Source: Paenibacillus marchantiae
Lineage (GTDB): Bacteria > Bacillota > Bacilli > Paenibacillales > Paenibacillaceae
Assembly (NCBI RefSeq): GCF_028771845.1
Contig: NZ_CP118270.1
Location: 3,410,001 to 3,474,000 of the forward strand
Length of the DNA stretch: 64,000 bases
Direction: 5' to 3'
Shown: piece by piece, positions 42,453 to 52,173 of the stretch
How the letters are laid out: every line of letters starts with the position of its first letter
How positions within the stretch are numbered: position 1 is the first letter of the stretch
Position numbers and translations under genes: made by a program
The notes under the pieces: model-generated
Database searches by the model: none
What the model saw: the letters and a program-made list of their open reading frames with translations, nothing else
What the model was told of the DNA's origin: nothing

Positions 42453-43043
42453 ATGATTACAACTACGGATGTAATGGCACATTTGGCCTCGGGGAACGAG
42501 CGTCAGCAGGATGCGTATAAGGTGTTGCAATCCAGTGGATTGTTAAGCATATTGGCAGCTTACCAGCCTTATCCGGCTGGAACAGTGCCGATTGATATTG
42601 ATATTCCTGGAAGTGATCTTGATCTATTATGTGAGGCAGCGGATCTCGAGGCGTTCCAAACATTGGTGCACCAACAACTGGGCGGAATGCAGGGTTTTCG
42701 ATGCGACAGGGGGTATGGCCGTGCTGGCCAGCGTCCTTATGTGACCTGTAGTGTGGAAATTGGAAACTGGCCTGTAGAGATTTTCGCTCAGTCCCTATCT
42801 GTACGCAGGCAGAATGCTTATATTCACATGCTGGTAGAGTGGGAATTGTTGCAACTCTGGGGTGCAGCAGGACATCGGGAGATTCGCAAACTGAAGCTGG
42901 AAGGCTTGAAGACGGAGCCAGCATTCGCTACTGTATTAGGACTTCAGGGAGACCCGTATGAGGAATTGCTTCATCTGGCCGCAATGAGTAAGGATGAGCT
43001 TTGGCAATGGGCCCGTTTGCGTACGTCTTTTCAGTTCGAATAG
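42453..43043 (+). CDS. DUF4269 protein, nucleotidyltransferase-like
   Basis: A 196-residue protein of the DUF4269 family. The N-terminal block PIDIDIPGSDLDLLCEA resembles the GS-x-x-D-x-D loop of the DNA polymerase beta-like nucleotidyltransferases, and a VEIGNWPVEIF strand could supply the third acidic residue. No known substrate. GAGGGTG precedes the ATG weakly. It sits 21 bases after ywbE, with which it likely forms an operon, and its stop is only 13 bases from the convergent transporter stop with no visible terminator. RNA or small-molecule nucleotidylation is possible but unproven. Confidence 0.8.
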   Translation: MITTTDVMAHLASGNERQQDAYKVLQSSGLLSILAAYQPYPAGTVPIDIDIPGSDLDLLCEAADLEAFQTLVHQQLGGMQGFRCDRGYGRAGQRPYVTCSVEIGNWPVEIFAQSLSVRRQNAYIHMLVEWELLQLWGAAGHREIRKLKLEGLKTEPAFATVLGLQGDPYEELLHLAAMSKDELWQWARLRTSFQFE

Positions 43044-43056
43044 CACGGTTAAGTAA

Positions 43057-44493
43057 TCAGATTAGAAAGATAGCAACGATAGTAGTAACTGTTAATCCCA
43101 GCAGTACCGGTTTCAGATTGCGTCGTGCCAGTTCAAATGGACTGACTCCACAGATGGCAGCAGCTGGAATTAAGGCCCATGGAATTAAGGTCCCACCGCC
43201 TACCCATATGGCGGCGACCTGACCCAGTGCCGTCAATACAGGTGCGGAATCTGCCGAGCCTGCAAACATGGACGCAATGGAGCCGACCAGGGATATTCCA
43301 GAGAACCCCGAACCATCCATTCCCGTGACCGCTCCGGTCACAGTCATCGTTATAGCACCTACCGTATTATTCAATGGCACTAGCCCTGCAAGAGCAACCC
43401 CTAAATCATTCACAATCCCGTGTGATCCAGCAGGCAGCGGGTTGTTGAACAGTTCTGTGATCGCAGCATCCCCAAGATAAAAGAAAGCGGCAATCGGGAT
43501 AACAGGACCAAACACCTTGAATCCGAACTGAAATCCTTCAATTAAATAGTTTGTTGTTTCTTCCGGACCTGTATGACGATGCGCGGCAAGTGATACGGCA
43601 ATCAGAATGAGCACGGCCGTTCCACCAATTAGTGCTGTGGCATCACCGCCTTGTAATTTAAGTAAAAACATCAGAATGACATCGACTAAGAATAACAATG
43701 GGATGATCAGAGCGAATACCTTTTGCAAACGTGGGGGCATTGCTTGACGTTGAACGGCTGGCTCCTCGGAGATCGGCGCAGAGTCTGACGAAGGTGGATG
43801 AACGGTTACTGCTTCACCAGAGATCGGATCACTGAGTTTAACGGGGGAACCTGACTTCATCTCCTTGCGCAGCATCCAGAATGCCGTTACGGTAGACACC
43901 GTCCCCATCACTATGACAAGTGGGATACTTGCAGTCATAACAGCGGTAACGGGAAGGCCAGCTGCATCAGCTGTCAGTTTGGGTGCCCCTTGGATAATGT
44001 AATCCCCTGATAAGGCAATGCCGTGACCGAACAGATTCATGGCAATGGCAGCGCCGATGGGAGGAAGTCCGACTCGTACTGCTACCGGAAGAAGTACAGC
44101 TCCAACCAGGGCAACGGCAGGAGAGGGCCAGAAAAACAATGATACGATCATCATAATGAATCCAATTCCCCAATAGGCGACCTGTGGAGAACGGATGAAC
44201 CGGGTGAGTGGTGTCACCATGACTTCATTGATCCCCGTCCGGATTAATACCCGGCTCATGGCGACAATGATCGAGATGATAAAAATGGTGCTGAGCAGCT
44301 CCTTGGCTGCGTAAATAAAACTGCTGAAGATTCCGGAAACCGATCCGCTTAATGTTTCAGTCGCCAGGAGTCCAATGGTCATGATACCTGCGACACAAAT
44401 GATGGTTGTGTCTCTACGCCGAACCATGACGGCGATAATCAAGACGATAAAAGCCAGATATACATAATGCAATGGGACGAGTTGTATATTCAT
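43057..44493 (-). CDS. Anion transporter (GntP/Dcu-like ion-transporter superfamily)
   Basis: A 478-residue membrane protein with about 11-12 helices and a variable charged loop (about residues 218-258). FFWPSPAVALVGAVLLPVA with its re-entrant-like Pro and the repeat-like second block GLVPLNNTVGAITMTVTGA suggest the inverted-repeat fold of the ion transporter superfamily that includes gluconate (GntP) and C4-dicarboxylate (Dcu) carriers. The exact family and substrate are not clear. AAGGAGG is seven bases before the ATG. It stands alone. The upstream 368-bp region is shared with the divergent kinase of locus C. Confidence 0.7.
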   Translation of the reverse strand: MNIQLVPLHYVYLAFIVLIIAVMVRRRDTTIICVAGIMTIGLLATETLSGSVSGIFSSFIYAAKELLSTIFIISIIVAMSRVLIRTGINEVMVTPLTRFIRSPQVAYWGIGFIMMIVSLFFWPSPAVALVGAVLLPVAVRVGLPPIGAAIAMNLFGHGIALSGDYIIQGAPKLTADAAGLPVTAVMTASIPLVIVMGTVSTVTAFWMLRKEMKSGSPVKLSDPISGEAVTVHPPSSDSAPISEEPAVQRQAMPPRLQKVFALIIPLLFLVDVILMFLLKLQGGDATALIGGTAVLILIAVSLAAHRHTGPEETTNYLIEGFQFGFKVFGPVIPIAAFFYLGDAAITELFNNPLPAGSHGIVNDLGVALAGLVPLNNTVGAITMTVTGAVTGMDGSGFSGISLVGSIASMFAGSADSAPVLTALGQVAAIWVGGGTLIPWALIPAAAICGVSPFELARRNLKPVLLGLTVTTIVAIFLI

Positions 44494-44797
44494 CGGACAT
44501 GCCTCCTTACATCCTTGATGTCAATCCAAGGAGTGATATATCGTATGCATGTCATCACCGGGCGTTCGTGGAGTGTGGAGCAGGATTTTTTTTACAGATG
44601 GAGAACTAATTAGAGCATGGACCCTCGAACACGTACTGTAAGCCAAGAGCAAGTCACCAGAATTGACACTGACAGGTCACGGAACCACATAGACAGATGC
44701 AAGCAAGTATGACTACAATAAACATGCCATTATAAGGAAGAAGATGGAAGAAATACAGTGGTGGAGCATCAAAAAAACAGGAGAAATCGCTTGATCT

Positions 44798-44811
44798 TGA
44801 CAGCGGTTACA
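44798..44811 (+). promoter_or_regulatory. Cre-like site upstream of the locus C kinase
   Basis: TGACAGCGGTTACA matches 13 of 14 positions of the CcpA cre consensus. It overlaps a consensus-like -35 TTGACA at 44797-44802, and the kinase starts 50 bp downstream. A good -10 at correct spacing is not visible. The rest of the 368-bp gap 44494-44861 holds an imperfect dyad CCTTG/CAAGG at about 44511-44532 and otherwise nothing that I recognise. Confidence 0.55.
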
Positions 44812-44861
44812 ACAATGTGCAAAAGAACTGAAATCTAGATTAGACAAAAGGGCGGGAATTC

Positions 44862-46661
44862 ATGAACTTCATCCGTTCATTGCGCTTTAAGTTTATCGTG
44901 GGTCTGACATTGATCATGATGCCACTATTCATGCTGCTATATTACAACAACGTATATGCCATGAAAGTTGTACGTGATCAAGTGTCTCTCACCAATATGA
45001 ATCATCTTGCGAAGAGTGTGGAGCAGAACGAGCGTGTGCTGCAGGAGACCAATCGGTATTTATACAGTCTGGGTGAGCGAGACCCGGACATTATCTCCCT
45101 GTTTTTTCTCAAATACGGCAGCGGCGATTATATTATTGCCAAACAGCGTATTATGAACAAATTCATGACCGATATCGGATTTTATAATCTGATCGATTCA
45201 TTTTTTCTGTACGATGCCGTGAATGACGATCTGTTACTCGCTACCTCGGGCAATTATGATGTCAAAATGTCGATTGTGCAGGAGAGCATGCCGGTCCAGA
45301 TGCAGCAGCTGGAGGGGGAAATCCAGAAGCCAGAGTGGAGCATCGTTCGGGGAGGCACATGGAATGCCTTGGTCAAAACGGTGCGGATCAACGCCCAGTT
45401 CTATGCGGGGGCGCTGGTGGACATGAATGCACTGAATCACCCCGAGCAATTCACGGAGTCCGGTGACCGGGGAGGCGCAGTCATCGTGGGAGCAGATGGC
45501 GGGGCACTGTCCGATTCAGCTCTGAACTCGGCACAAATCAAATTGGCCGCAGCCCATATCACGGGATTAAATAATCCGTACCAGGTGATCTCTGAAGTAA
45601 CGTCCACAGGCAGTGCACGTCAGTATCTGATGCTTGGCATTGCCTCAGCCATGTCTGGGATGAATTATATTGTCCTGCTGCCCGAGGAGGATATGATGCG
45701 AAACCTGCCATTTTTTCAGCAGATCATTCGCCTGCTTCCGATTGGTGCAGCAGTCATCCTAATAACAGCTATGATTTTTCTCAGGCAGCTCCTGTTCCGT
45801 CCGATGAATGTGCTCATACGTGGGATGAGGAGGGTCAGCCGAGGAGAACTTGATGTGAGGCTTGAGACGCCGTCTTCATCTGAACTGGAGTTTGTCACAC
45901 ACAGCTTCAATCAGATGACAAGTGAGATCCAGCATCTGAAGATAGATGTGTATGAGGAACAATTGCGCACAAGAGAAGCAGAGTTTAAACAATTGCAGAT
46001 GCAGATTAATCCTCACTTTTACCTGAATTCATTGAATATCATTCATAGCCTGGCTTCGTTGCAAAAGCATGAGCTGGTGCAGCAGATGGCGGGGCATCTG
46101 GCAGATTATTTCAGGTTCAGCCTGCGTGCAGGCAAACGTGTTATTCGATTGGATGAAGAATTGGAACATATCAGTCATTATTTGGAGATCCAGAAGCTGC
46201 GGTTTCCAAACAAGCTGGATTTCGTTCTGGATGTCGGACCGGATCTGGGGCATTATGTGCTGCCGCCTTTAACGATTCAGCCTTTTGTGGAGAACGCCAT
46301 TATTCATGGCTTCCAGCGGCGCAAAGAGCCTTTTGTTATTTGCATAAGAGCATGGAAGTCGAAAACGTTATCTGATCCTGAACCGTCTTCGGTTCTTCAA
46401 CTTTCAATTACAGATAACGGTGTTGGATTTGAGCAAGACATACTGGAGCGCCTGCAACAGGGGCAATACGCCGAAGATCCGGGTGGACAGCACATTGGCA
46501 TCTGGAACGTTATTCATCGGCTGCTTGTAAAGTACGGCGAACATGCCGGATTGCAGTTCAGTAATCAGACTGAAGGAGGGGCAGCAGTTCATATTCATAT
46601 GCCGGCCCAGACGGAAGAAGAAGAAGGGAGAGCCTATGCGGAACCTGTTGATCGTGGATGA
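44862..46661 (+). CDS. YesM-type sensor histidine kinase, locus C
   Basis: A 599-residue membrane kinase. First helix about 8-28, extracytoplasmic sensor of about 255 residues, second helix about 285-310, then HAMP. The phospho-acceptor is His385, but the block reads INPHFYLNSL rather than the usual INPHFLYNTL, with the tyrosine moved by one place. The N box FVENAIIHGF and the ATP-lid DNGVGFE and HIGIWNV follow. The C terminus is acidic and overlaps the start of the response regulator by 26 bp. It is the first gene of locus C. Confidence 0.94.
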   Translation: MNFIRSLRFKFIVGLTLIMMPLFMLLYYNNVYAMKVVRDQVSLTNMNHLAKSVEQNERVLQETNRYLYSLGERDPDIISLFFLKYGSGDYIIAKQRIMNKFMTDIGFYNLIDSFFLYDAVNDDLLLATSGNYDVKMSIVQESMPVQMQQLEGEIQKPEWSIVRGGTWNALVKTVRINAQFYAGALVDMNALNHPEQFTESGDRGGAVIVGADGGALSDSALNSAQIKLAAAHITGLNNPYQVISEVTSTGSARQYLMLGIASAMSGMNYIVLLPEEDMMRNLPFFQQIIRLLPIGAAVILITAMIFLRQLLFRPMNVLIRGMRRVSRGELDVRLETPSSSELEFVTHSFNQMTSEIQHLKIDVYEEQLRTREAEFKQLQMQINPHFYLNSLNIIHSLASLQKHELVQQMAGHLADYFRFSLRAGKRVIRLDEELEHISHYLEIQKLRFPNKLDFVLDVGPDLGHYVLPPLTIQPFVENAIIHGFQRRKEPFVICIRAWKSKTLSDPEPSSVLQLSITDNGVGFEQDILERLQQGQYAEDPGGQHIGIWNVIHRLLVKYGEHAGLQFSNQTEGGAAVHIHMPAQTEEEEGRAYAEPVDRG

Positions 46662-48255
46662 TGAAGTATACGCCCTGCAAGCGATGGTGGAAGGGGTGGA
46701 CTGGAGCCTGGCCGGAATTGACCAGGTATTCAGTGCTGGTGATGCGGAAGAAGCGAGAATGCTGATGAGAGCCCATCCCATTGATATTATGATCTGTGAT
46801 ATTGAGATGCCGGGTGAAACGGGACTGGATCTGCAGAGCTGGGTGTTAAAGCATGATCCCGGCATGCAGACGATTTTTCTTACAGGTCATGCCCTGTTCG
46901 ATTATGCCCAGACGGCAATCAAGCTGAACAGCTTCGATTATGTGCTGAAGCCTGCTCCCGCAGACCAGCTGCTCAAGGTTGTGAGCCAGGCAATGGACAA
47001 AATCAAGGATGACGAGAAGCGTTCCCGCACCAATGAAGTATATGAGACGGTGTACAAACGCTGGCAAACGCATAAACCACTGTTGATCGAGCGTTTCTGG
47101 AAAGACGCCATCTCACAGCGCGTAACCTTAACCCAGCAAAAGCTGCAGGAGCTGGCCGAGGTCTATGGAGCCGAGATTGATCCGCACGTGTGCGTGTTGC
47201 CGATTGTCATTTCCGTCGAAGAATGGGTGCGAGACTTCGATCTGCGTGACGAGGAGGTGCTGGAATATGCGCTCCGCAATGCTGCCAAGGAAATGCTGCT
47301 TGGTGACAAACCTGGGGAAGTGTTTCAGGATCACAGTGGACTAAATATTGTGCTTGCATACGAACAGGACGGTATCATACCTACGGCGAGTGAAATGGCA
47401 CAAGGATGTCAGAGTTATATTCAGGAGTGCGGTACCTACTTTTATTGCCGATTGTCCTGTTACGTCGGAGTCCCGGTAGCAGTTACAGATTTACAGGGGA
47501 TGCTGAATGAGCTGATGGACATGGAGCGTCGCAATATCAACGAGCTTGAAGGGGTCTTTATCTATGACGAGGTGGGCCGAGATACGGAGGATCGTTTTCT
47601 GCCAATACCGTGGTTCTCCGAGCTGTCCATCCTGTTCGAAACGGGAAAGTTTGACGACCTGCGCGAGCGTGTGGACGAAATCTTTGAATTACTGGCTTCA
47701 CAGGAGCGTTTGTCACCGGAAATTCTGCGCTTGTATTATCATGCGATGCTGCATGTAATCTACCCGTTGCTGCATCAGAAAAATGTATCTGTACGCAGCC
47801 TGTATCCCGGAGAACGGGAGCCGGAAGAAAACGTTGTGACACGTTCGCTGCCCCAACTGAAACAGTGGACATCAGATCTGATTAGTCGTGCCATCCCGGT
47901 ATTGTATCCGGACGATCACAGTCCAATGACGATTGTGGACCAGTTATGCATTTACATTGAAAATCATATTGGTGAAGAGCTGATGCGAGAAGAACTTGCA
48001 TCCTTTGCCGGATTTAATCCGGCCTATCTATCCCGCCTTTTTCGTAAAGAAAAAGGCATGTCGCTTTCCGAATTTATTCTCCAGCGCAGAGTAGCCAAAG
48101 CGAAGACATTATTGTCCCAGTCTACTGTGAAAGTGACGGATATCGCAGGCAAGGTCGGTTACTACAATTACTCTCATTTTACGAAAATGTTCAAAAAGTG
48201 CACGGGCATTACCCCACAGGAGTTTCGCAAACAGTCTCGAACGGTACAGATTTGA
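46636..48255 (+). CDS. YesN-type response regulator, locus C
   Basis: A 539-residue regulator. The receiver has the acidic pair VDDE, phospho-Asp55 in CDIEM and the Lys in YVLKP. A long middle region follows, and the last 100 residues form the AraC double helix-turn-helix with AYLSRLFRKEKG and SHFTKMFKKCTGITPQEF. The frame is open from 46543 inside the kinase gene, but the purine-rich GAAGGGAGAG just before the ATG at 46636 and the receiver start show the true beginning. It overlaps the kinase by 26 bp and ends in a palindromic terminator that includes its stop codon. Confidence 0.94.
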   Translation: MRNLLIVDDEVYALQAMVEGVDWSLAGIDQVFSAGDAEEARMLMRAHPIDIMICDIEMPGETGLDLQSWVLKHDPGMQTIFLTGHALFDYAQTAIKLNSFDYVLKPAPADQLLKVVSQAMDKIKDDEKRSRTNEVYETVYKRWQTHKPLLIERFWKDAISQRVTLTQQKLQELAEVYGAEIDPHVCVLPIVISVEEWVRDFDLRDEEVLEYALRNAAKEMLLGDKPGEVFQDHSGLNIVLAYEQDGIIPTASEMAQGCQSYIQECGTYFYCRLSCYVGVPVAVTDLQGMLNELMDMERRNINELEGVFIYDEVGRDTEDRFLPIPWFSELSILFETGKFDDLRERVDEIFELLASQERLSPEILRLYYHAMLHVIYPLLHQKNVSVRSLYPGEREPEENVVTRSLPQLKQWTSDLISRAIPVLYPDDHSPMTIVDQLCIYIENHIGEELMREELASFAGFNPAYLSRLFRKEKGMSLSEFILQRRVAKAKTLLSQSTVKVTDIAGKVGYYNYSHFTKMFKKCTGITPQEFRKQSRTVQI

Positions 48256-48283
48256 CGCAGCATGCTGCGTCTTTTGTTTTTTT
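48254..48283 (+). terminator. Intrinsic terminator after the locus C regulator
   Basis: A perfect 18-bp palindrome (48254-48271, GACGCAGCA/TGCTGCGTC) followed by TTTTGTTTTTTT. It begins at the last bases of the regulator stop codon and separates signalling genes from the importer genes. Confidence 0.9.
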
Positions 48284-48429
48284 GTGCCCTAAAGTCATAA
48301 TTTGATCAGTGAACAGGTCACCACAGCAGATATTGGTCCTGAACGCCCCGCCGTATACTTGAACCACAGGAGACACAGCGGTGTTTCATCCTGAGGATGA
48401 AATTCAAGAGGAGTGAGGGAGAACAAGTT

Positions 48430-49416
48430 ATGAAGACACAACCCCAGGCGGGTAAGGCAGCACGTCTATCGGATGGAAGGGACATATCGGTTCGAAAACG
48501 AAAGTCTGTCCTGTACAATCTAGGTAAATTCAAGGTTTTGTATCTCATGTTTGTGCCAGGCATTCTGTTTCTGCTGGTGAACAACTATATGCCGATGTTC
48601 GGCGTTCTGATTGCATTCAAAAATGTAAACTATGCCGACGGTATTTGGGGCAGCCCGTGGAGCGGCTGGGATAATTTCAAGTATTTGTTCTCCACCAGCG
48701 ATGCTTGGGAGATCACACGTAATACGCTCGCCTATAACACGGTATTTATTGCGCTGAATTTATTTGTAGGTGTAGGGCTTGCGATTTTGTTGAATGAAGT
48801 GAAGAACAAGGCGATGTCCAAATTGTATCAGTCACTCATGCTGCTTCCGTATTTTCTGTCGATGATTGTAGTCAGCTATCTGGTGCTCGCGTTTCTCGGC
48901 AAGGATTCGGGCTTCATGAACTCAACGATTCTTCAGCTCTTTGGCGGACAACCAATTGACTGGTATTCGGAGCCCAAGTATTGGCCGTACATTTTGCCAC
49001 TGGTGAACACATGGAAGAATATCGGTTATTATGCCGTCATTTATCTGGCAGCAGTGGTAGGCATCGATGAGGAATATTATGAAGCAGCCGTGCTGGATGG
49101 CGCAAGCAAGTGGCATCAGATTCGCTTCATTACCGTTCCGTTTCTCGTACCGCTGATCGTGATTATGACATTGCTGCAGATCGGTCGTATTTTCTACGCG
49201 GATTTCAGTCTGTTCTACCAGGTTCCGCTGGAATCGGGCGCATTGTTCCCGGTTACGAACGTTCTGGATACTTATGTGTACCGAACCTTCCTTATTGGAG
49301 GCGATATCGGGATGTCCTCGGCAGCCGGGCTGTATCAGGCTGTTGTCGGATTTGTACTTGTTCTCGTATCCAATACCATCGTTAGGAGAATGGACAAAGA
49401 TAATGCATTATTTTGA
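48430..49416 (+). CDS. Sugar ABC importer permease 1 (LplB-type), locus C
   Basis: Membrane subunit of the locus C importer, 328 residues with six helices after a long basic tail (RDISVRKRKSVLYNLGKF). The coupling motif is EYYEAAVLDGASKWHQI. An in-frame ATG at 48397 lacks a ribosome site, whereas GAGTGAGGGAG lies before the ATG at 48430. It begins after a terminator, so it has its own promoter; a weak TATACT at about 48354-48359 is a candidate. It is the first gene of the operon permease-permease-lipoprotein, as in locus A. Confidence 0.92.
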   Translation: MKTQPQAGKAARLSDGRDISVRKRKSVLYNLGKFKVLYLMFVPGILFLLVNNYMPMFGVLIAFKNVNYADGIWGSPWSGWDNFKYLFSTSDAWEITRNTLAYNTVFIALNLFVGVGLAILLNEVKNKAMSKLYQSLMLLPYFLSMIVVSYLVLAFLGKDSGFMNSTILQLFGGQPIDWYSEPKYWPYILPLVNTWKNIGYYAVIYLAAVVGIDEEYYEAAVLDGASKWHQIRFITVPFLVPLIVIMTLLQIGRIFYADFSLFYQVPLESGALFPVTNVLDTYVYRTFLIGGDIGMSSAAGLYQAVVGFVLVLVSNTIVRRMDKDNALF

Positions 49417-49433
49417 GAGGAGGCAAGCCAGCT

Positions 49434-50342
49434 GTGAAATCACGTGATCCATTAGCCGTGTCGCGGCGTTCCGCGTCTATCATACACGCTATGTTTATAT
49501 TCTATGCCATTGCCTGCATCGTGCCGATCCTGCTTGTCTTCGCGATCTCATTCTCGGACGAGACGACGGTCATTGCGAACGGGTATAAGCTGATTCCGGA
49601 GAAGTTTAGCCTGACTGCCTATGAGTTTCTGTTCAAGGACATGGATCAGATCATCCATTCCTATGGCATTTCAATTATCGTAACCGTGATAGGTACAATA
49701 ACGAGTGTTGCACTGACTGCATTGTACGCATATCCGCTTTCCCGAAGAGATTTGCCGTATCGTGGGTGGTTCGCCTTTTTCATCTTTTTCACCATGCTGT
49801 TCAATGGCGGTCTGGTCCCGTGGTATCTCGTCTATGTGAACGTACTGGATTTGAAAAACTCGATTCTGGCACTGATCATGCCGCTGCTGTTGTCACCGTT
49901 CTTCGTGCTGGTCATGCGTACGTTCTTCGCCAATTCCATTCCGGTATCGATTCTTGAATCGGCACGGATTGATGGAGCGGGTGAATTGAGAACGTTTACA
50001 CGTATCGTGCTTCCGCTCTCCCTTCCGGTGATGGCGACTGTTGCACTGTTCAGCACATTGAATTACTGGAACGACTGGTATCTCAGCATGATTTTTATAT
50101 CTGATAACCGGACGATCAGTCTTCAGTACCTTATGTACCGGACGCTGCTCGATATTCAATATTTAACATCCAACTCCAATGTCTCTTCACAGATTTCCTC
50201 CCAGGGCGGGTTGCTGAATCTGCCGAATAAAACACTGCAGATGGCGATGGCTGTAGTCGGTATTGGTCCAATCGTACTGGCATATCCATTCTTCCAGCGG
50301 TATTTCATCAAAGGCCTGACCGTAGGCGCAGTGAAGGGGTAA
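49434..50342 (+). CDS. Sugar ABC importer permease 2 (YtcP-type), locus C
   Basis: Second membrane subunit of the locus C importer, 302 residues, with EAA motif LESARIDGAGELRTF and the end KGLTVGAVKG. The frame is open from a TTG at 49413 that lies within the Shine-Dalgarno sequence. GAGAGGAGG is ten bases before the GTG at 49434, so that GTG is chosen. It follows permease 1 by 17 bases. A short hairpin CTCCG/CGGAG lies just after its stop, before the lipoprotein gene. Confidence 0.92.
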   Translation: MKSRDPLAVSRRSASIIHAMFIFYAIACIVPILLVFAISFSDETTVIANGYKLIPEKFSLTAYEFLFKDMDQIIHSYGISIIVTVIGTITSVALTALYAYPLSRRDLPYRGWFAFFIFFTMLFNGGLVPWYLVYVNVLDLKNSILALIMPLLLSPFFVLVMRTFFANSIPVSILESARIDGAGELRTFTRIVLPLSLPVMATVALFSTLNYWNDWYLSMIFISDNRTISLQYLMYRTLLDIQYLTSNSNVSSQISSQGGLLNLPNKTLQMAMAVVGIGPIVLAYPFFQRYFIKGLTVGAVKG

Positions 50343-50524
50343 CTCCGGCCGGTTAGCGGAGAGGGCAACGGATAATTGAAGATGGACCTGAGAGGGCATA
50401 TACAAAAAGCAGCGAGTACAGACACGCCGGAGGGCCGGTAAGCGAACGGACTTTTGCAGATTGGGGAACATTGCGAATTGGGGCAATCGGTTGCAGGGTC
50501 CAACATATGACGGGAGGGGTTCAC

Positions 50525-52051
50525 TTGGTTAGAACGTTTAAGGTATGGCCGCGTTTCGCGGCAGCAGTTATGGCGCTGAGCCTGGTGCTGGCAGGTTGCT
50601 CATCAGACAAAGGCGGAACAACACCGGAAGCACAGGGTGGAGGTGGAGCGGAGACTGGGGGCAAGCCCTATGAAGTGACGTTGTATTATCCAGGGACACC
50701 ACAGAAAGATGTAGCTCTGGTGGAAGCCGAGATCAACAAAAAGATGGAGCCAAAGATTGGGGCAACACTCAAGATTAATGCGATCGACTGGGGTCAGTGG
50801 GATAACAAGCTGAATCTTATGATCTCTTCCGGCGAAAAATCAGACATTATTTTCACAGCGGCTTGGCAAAATTATACGGTCAATGTGGCAAAAGGAGCTT
50901 TCTTGCCGCTCAATGATCTACTTGACAAGTATGGGCAGGATATCAAGAAAAATCTCGATCCAGCCTTTCTGGAAGGTTCTCAGGTGGATGGCGTAAACTA
51001 TGGCGTTCCTACCAACAAGGAGCTGGCAGCGACGCGTGGTGTACTCGTACGCAAAGATCTGGCTGACAAATACAAGCTCGATCTGACCGCAGTAAAAACA
51101 TGGGCTGACCTGGAGCCGCTGCTCAAAACAATCAAGGAAAACGAACCAGGCATCACTCCATTCTATATGTCCAATACCAATGGTAACGGGCTGTTAGAAA
51201 ATCTGGACTGGGATTATCTTGGTGATGCATCCGTTCCAGGCGTCATCTCCAAAACAGCGGGTACAACGACGGTACTGAATGAAGTGGAGACCCCTGAATT
51301 CAAGGAAGCGGCTGAGCTTGCACGCAAGTGGTATCAGGCTGGATACATTAACAGTGATGCAGCAACTTCCAATGTATTCCCGAAAGATCAGGCGAAGGCA
51401 GGCAAGGCCTTCCTGTGGACCGATGGCATGAAGCCGGGCAAGGATAAGGAAGAAGAAGGGTATGTCGGATATCCACTGACCCAGATTGAGATGACACAGC
51501 CTACGATTACAACCGGAGATGCTTCCGGTGCGATGCTGGCGATCTCCCGTTCCTCTGAGCAGCCGGAGAAGGCGATGCAAGTCATTAACCTGCTGCATTC
51601 CGACAAAGAAATCAACAACCTGCTCAACTTCGGAATTGAAGGCACACATTATGTGAAGAAAGACGGCCAGGACAACATTATTACCTTGCCGGAAGGTGTA
51701 GATGCGAACAGTCGCACATATAATCCTGGTGCACAATGGCAGCTAGGTAACCAGTTCCTGAACTATCTCTGGGATAATGAAGATCCGCAGAAATGGGAAA
51801 AGTTCAAGGAGTTTAATGCCAAAGGCGTTAAGTCACCTGCACTGGGCTTTACGTTCAATAGCCAATCCGTCAAAAACGAAATTGCTGCGGTCAACAACGT
51901 GAACAAACAGTTCAAACCGGGTATGACCTCGGGTGCAGTAGATCCGAACGAGATGATCCCGAAATATCTGGAGAAGCTGAAAGCCGCAGGTATTGATAAA
52001 ATCATTGCAGCTAAACAAGAACAGCTCGACGCATTCCTGTCGAAAAAGTAG
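50525..52051 (+). CDS. Sugar-binding lipoprotein (LplA-type), locus C
   Basis: Binding protein of the locus C importer, 508 residues. The TTG at 50525 is five bases after GGGAGGGG and gives signal peptide MVRTFKVWPRFAAAV with lipobox VLAGC (lipidated Cys about 25). Upstream in-frame ATGs at 50471 and 50507 have weak ribosome sites and would lengthen the N region. A Gly-rich linker (GGGGAETGG) follows. The mature part has the LplA-type blocks YEVTLYYPGTPQKD and WGQWDNKLNLM. No sugar hydrolase is linked to locus C, so the ligand remains open. Confidence 0.9.
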   Translation: MVRTFKVWPRFAAAVMALSLVLAGCSSDKGGTTPEAQGGGGAETGGKPYEVTLYYPGTPQKDVALVEAEINKKMEPKIGATLKINAIDWGQWDNKLNLMISSGEKSDIIFTAAWQNYTVNVAKGAFLPLNDLLDKYGQDIKKNLDPAFLEGSQVDGVNYGVPTNKELAATRGVLVRKDLADKYKLDLTAVKTWADLEPLLKTIKENEPGITPFYMSNTNGNGLLENLDWDYLGDASVPGVISKTAGTTTVLNEVETPEFKEAAELARKWYQAGYINSDAATSNVFPKDQAKAGKAFLWTDGMKPGKDKEEEGYVGYPLTQIEMTQPTITTGDASGAMLAISRSSEQPEKAMQVINLLHSDKEINNLLNFGIEGTHYVKKDGQDNIITLPEGVDANSRTYNPGAQWQLGNQFLNYLWDNEDPQKWEKFKEFNAKGVKSPALGFTFNSQSVKNEIAAVNNVNKQFKPGMTSGAVDPNEMIPKYLEKLKAAGIDKIIAAKQEQLDAFLSKK

Positions 52052-52068
52052 AATTGAGTTGCAAAACC

Positions 52069-52109
52069 AAAGACGTTTTCGGTTAAAAACCGGAGCGTCT
52101 TTTTTTATT
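52069..52109 (+). terminator. Intrinsic terminator after locus C
   Basis: AAAGACG (52069-52075) pairs with CGTCTTT (52096-52102), with a further inner stem CGGTT/AACCG, followed by seven T. Confidence 0.8.
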
Positions 52110-52173
52110 TGGATCGTAAACCATAATAAGGAAATATATGATATAATCAGGTGGTTGATTAGGGGGTGTTCGT

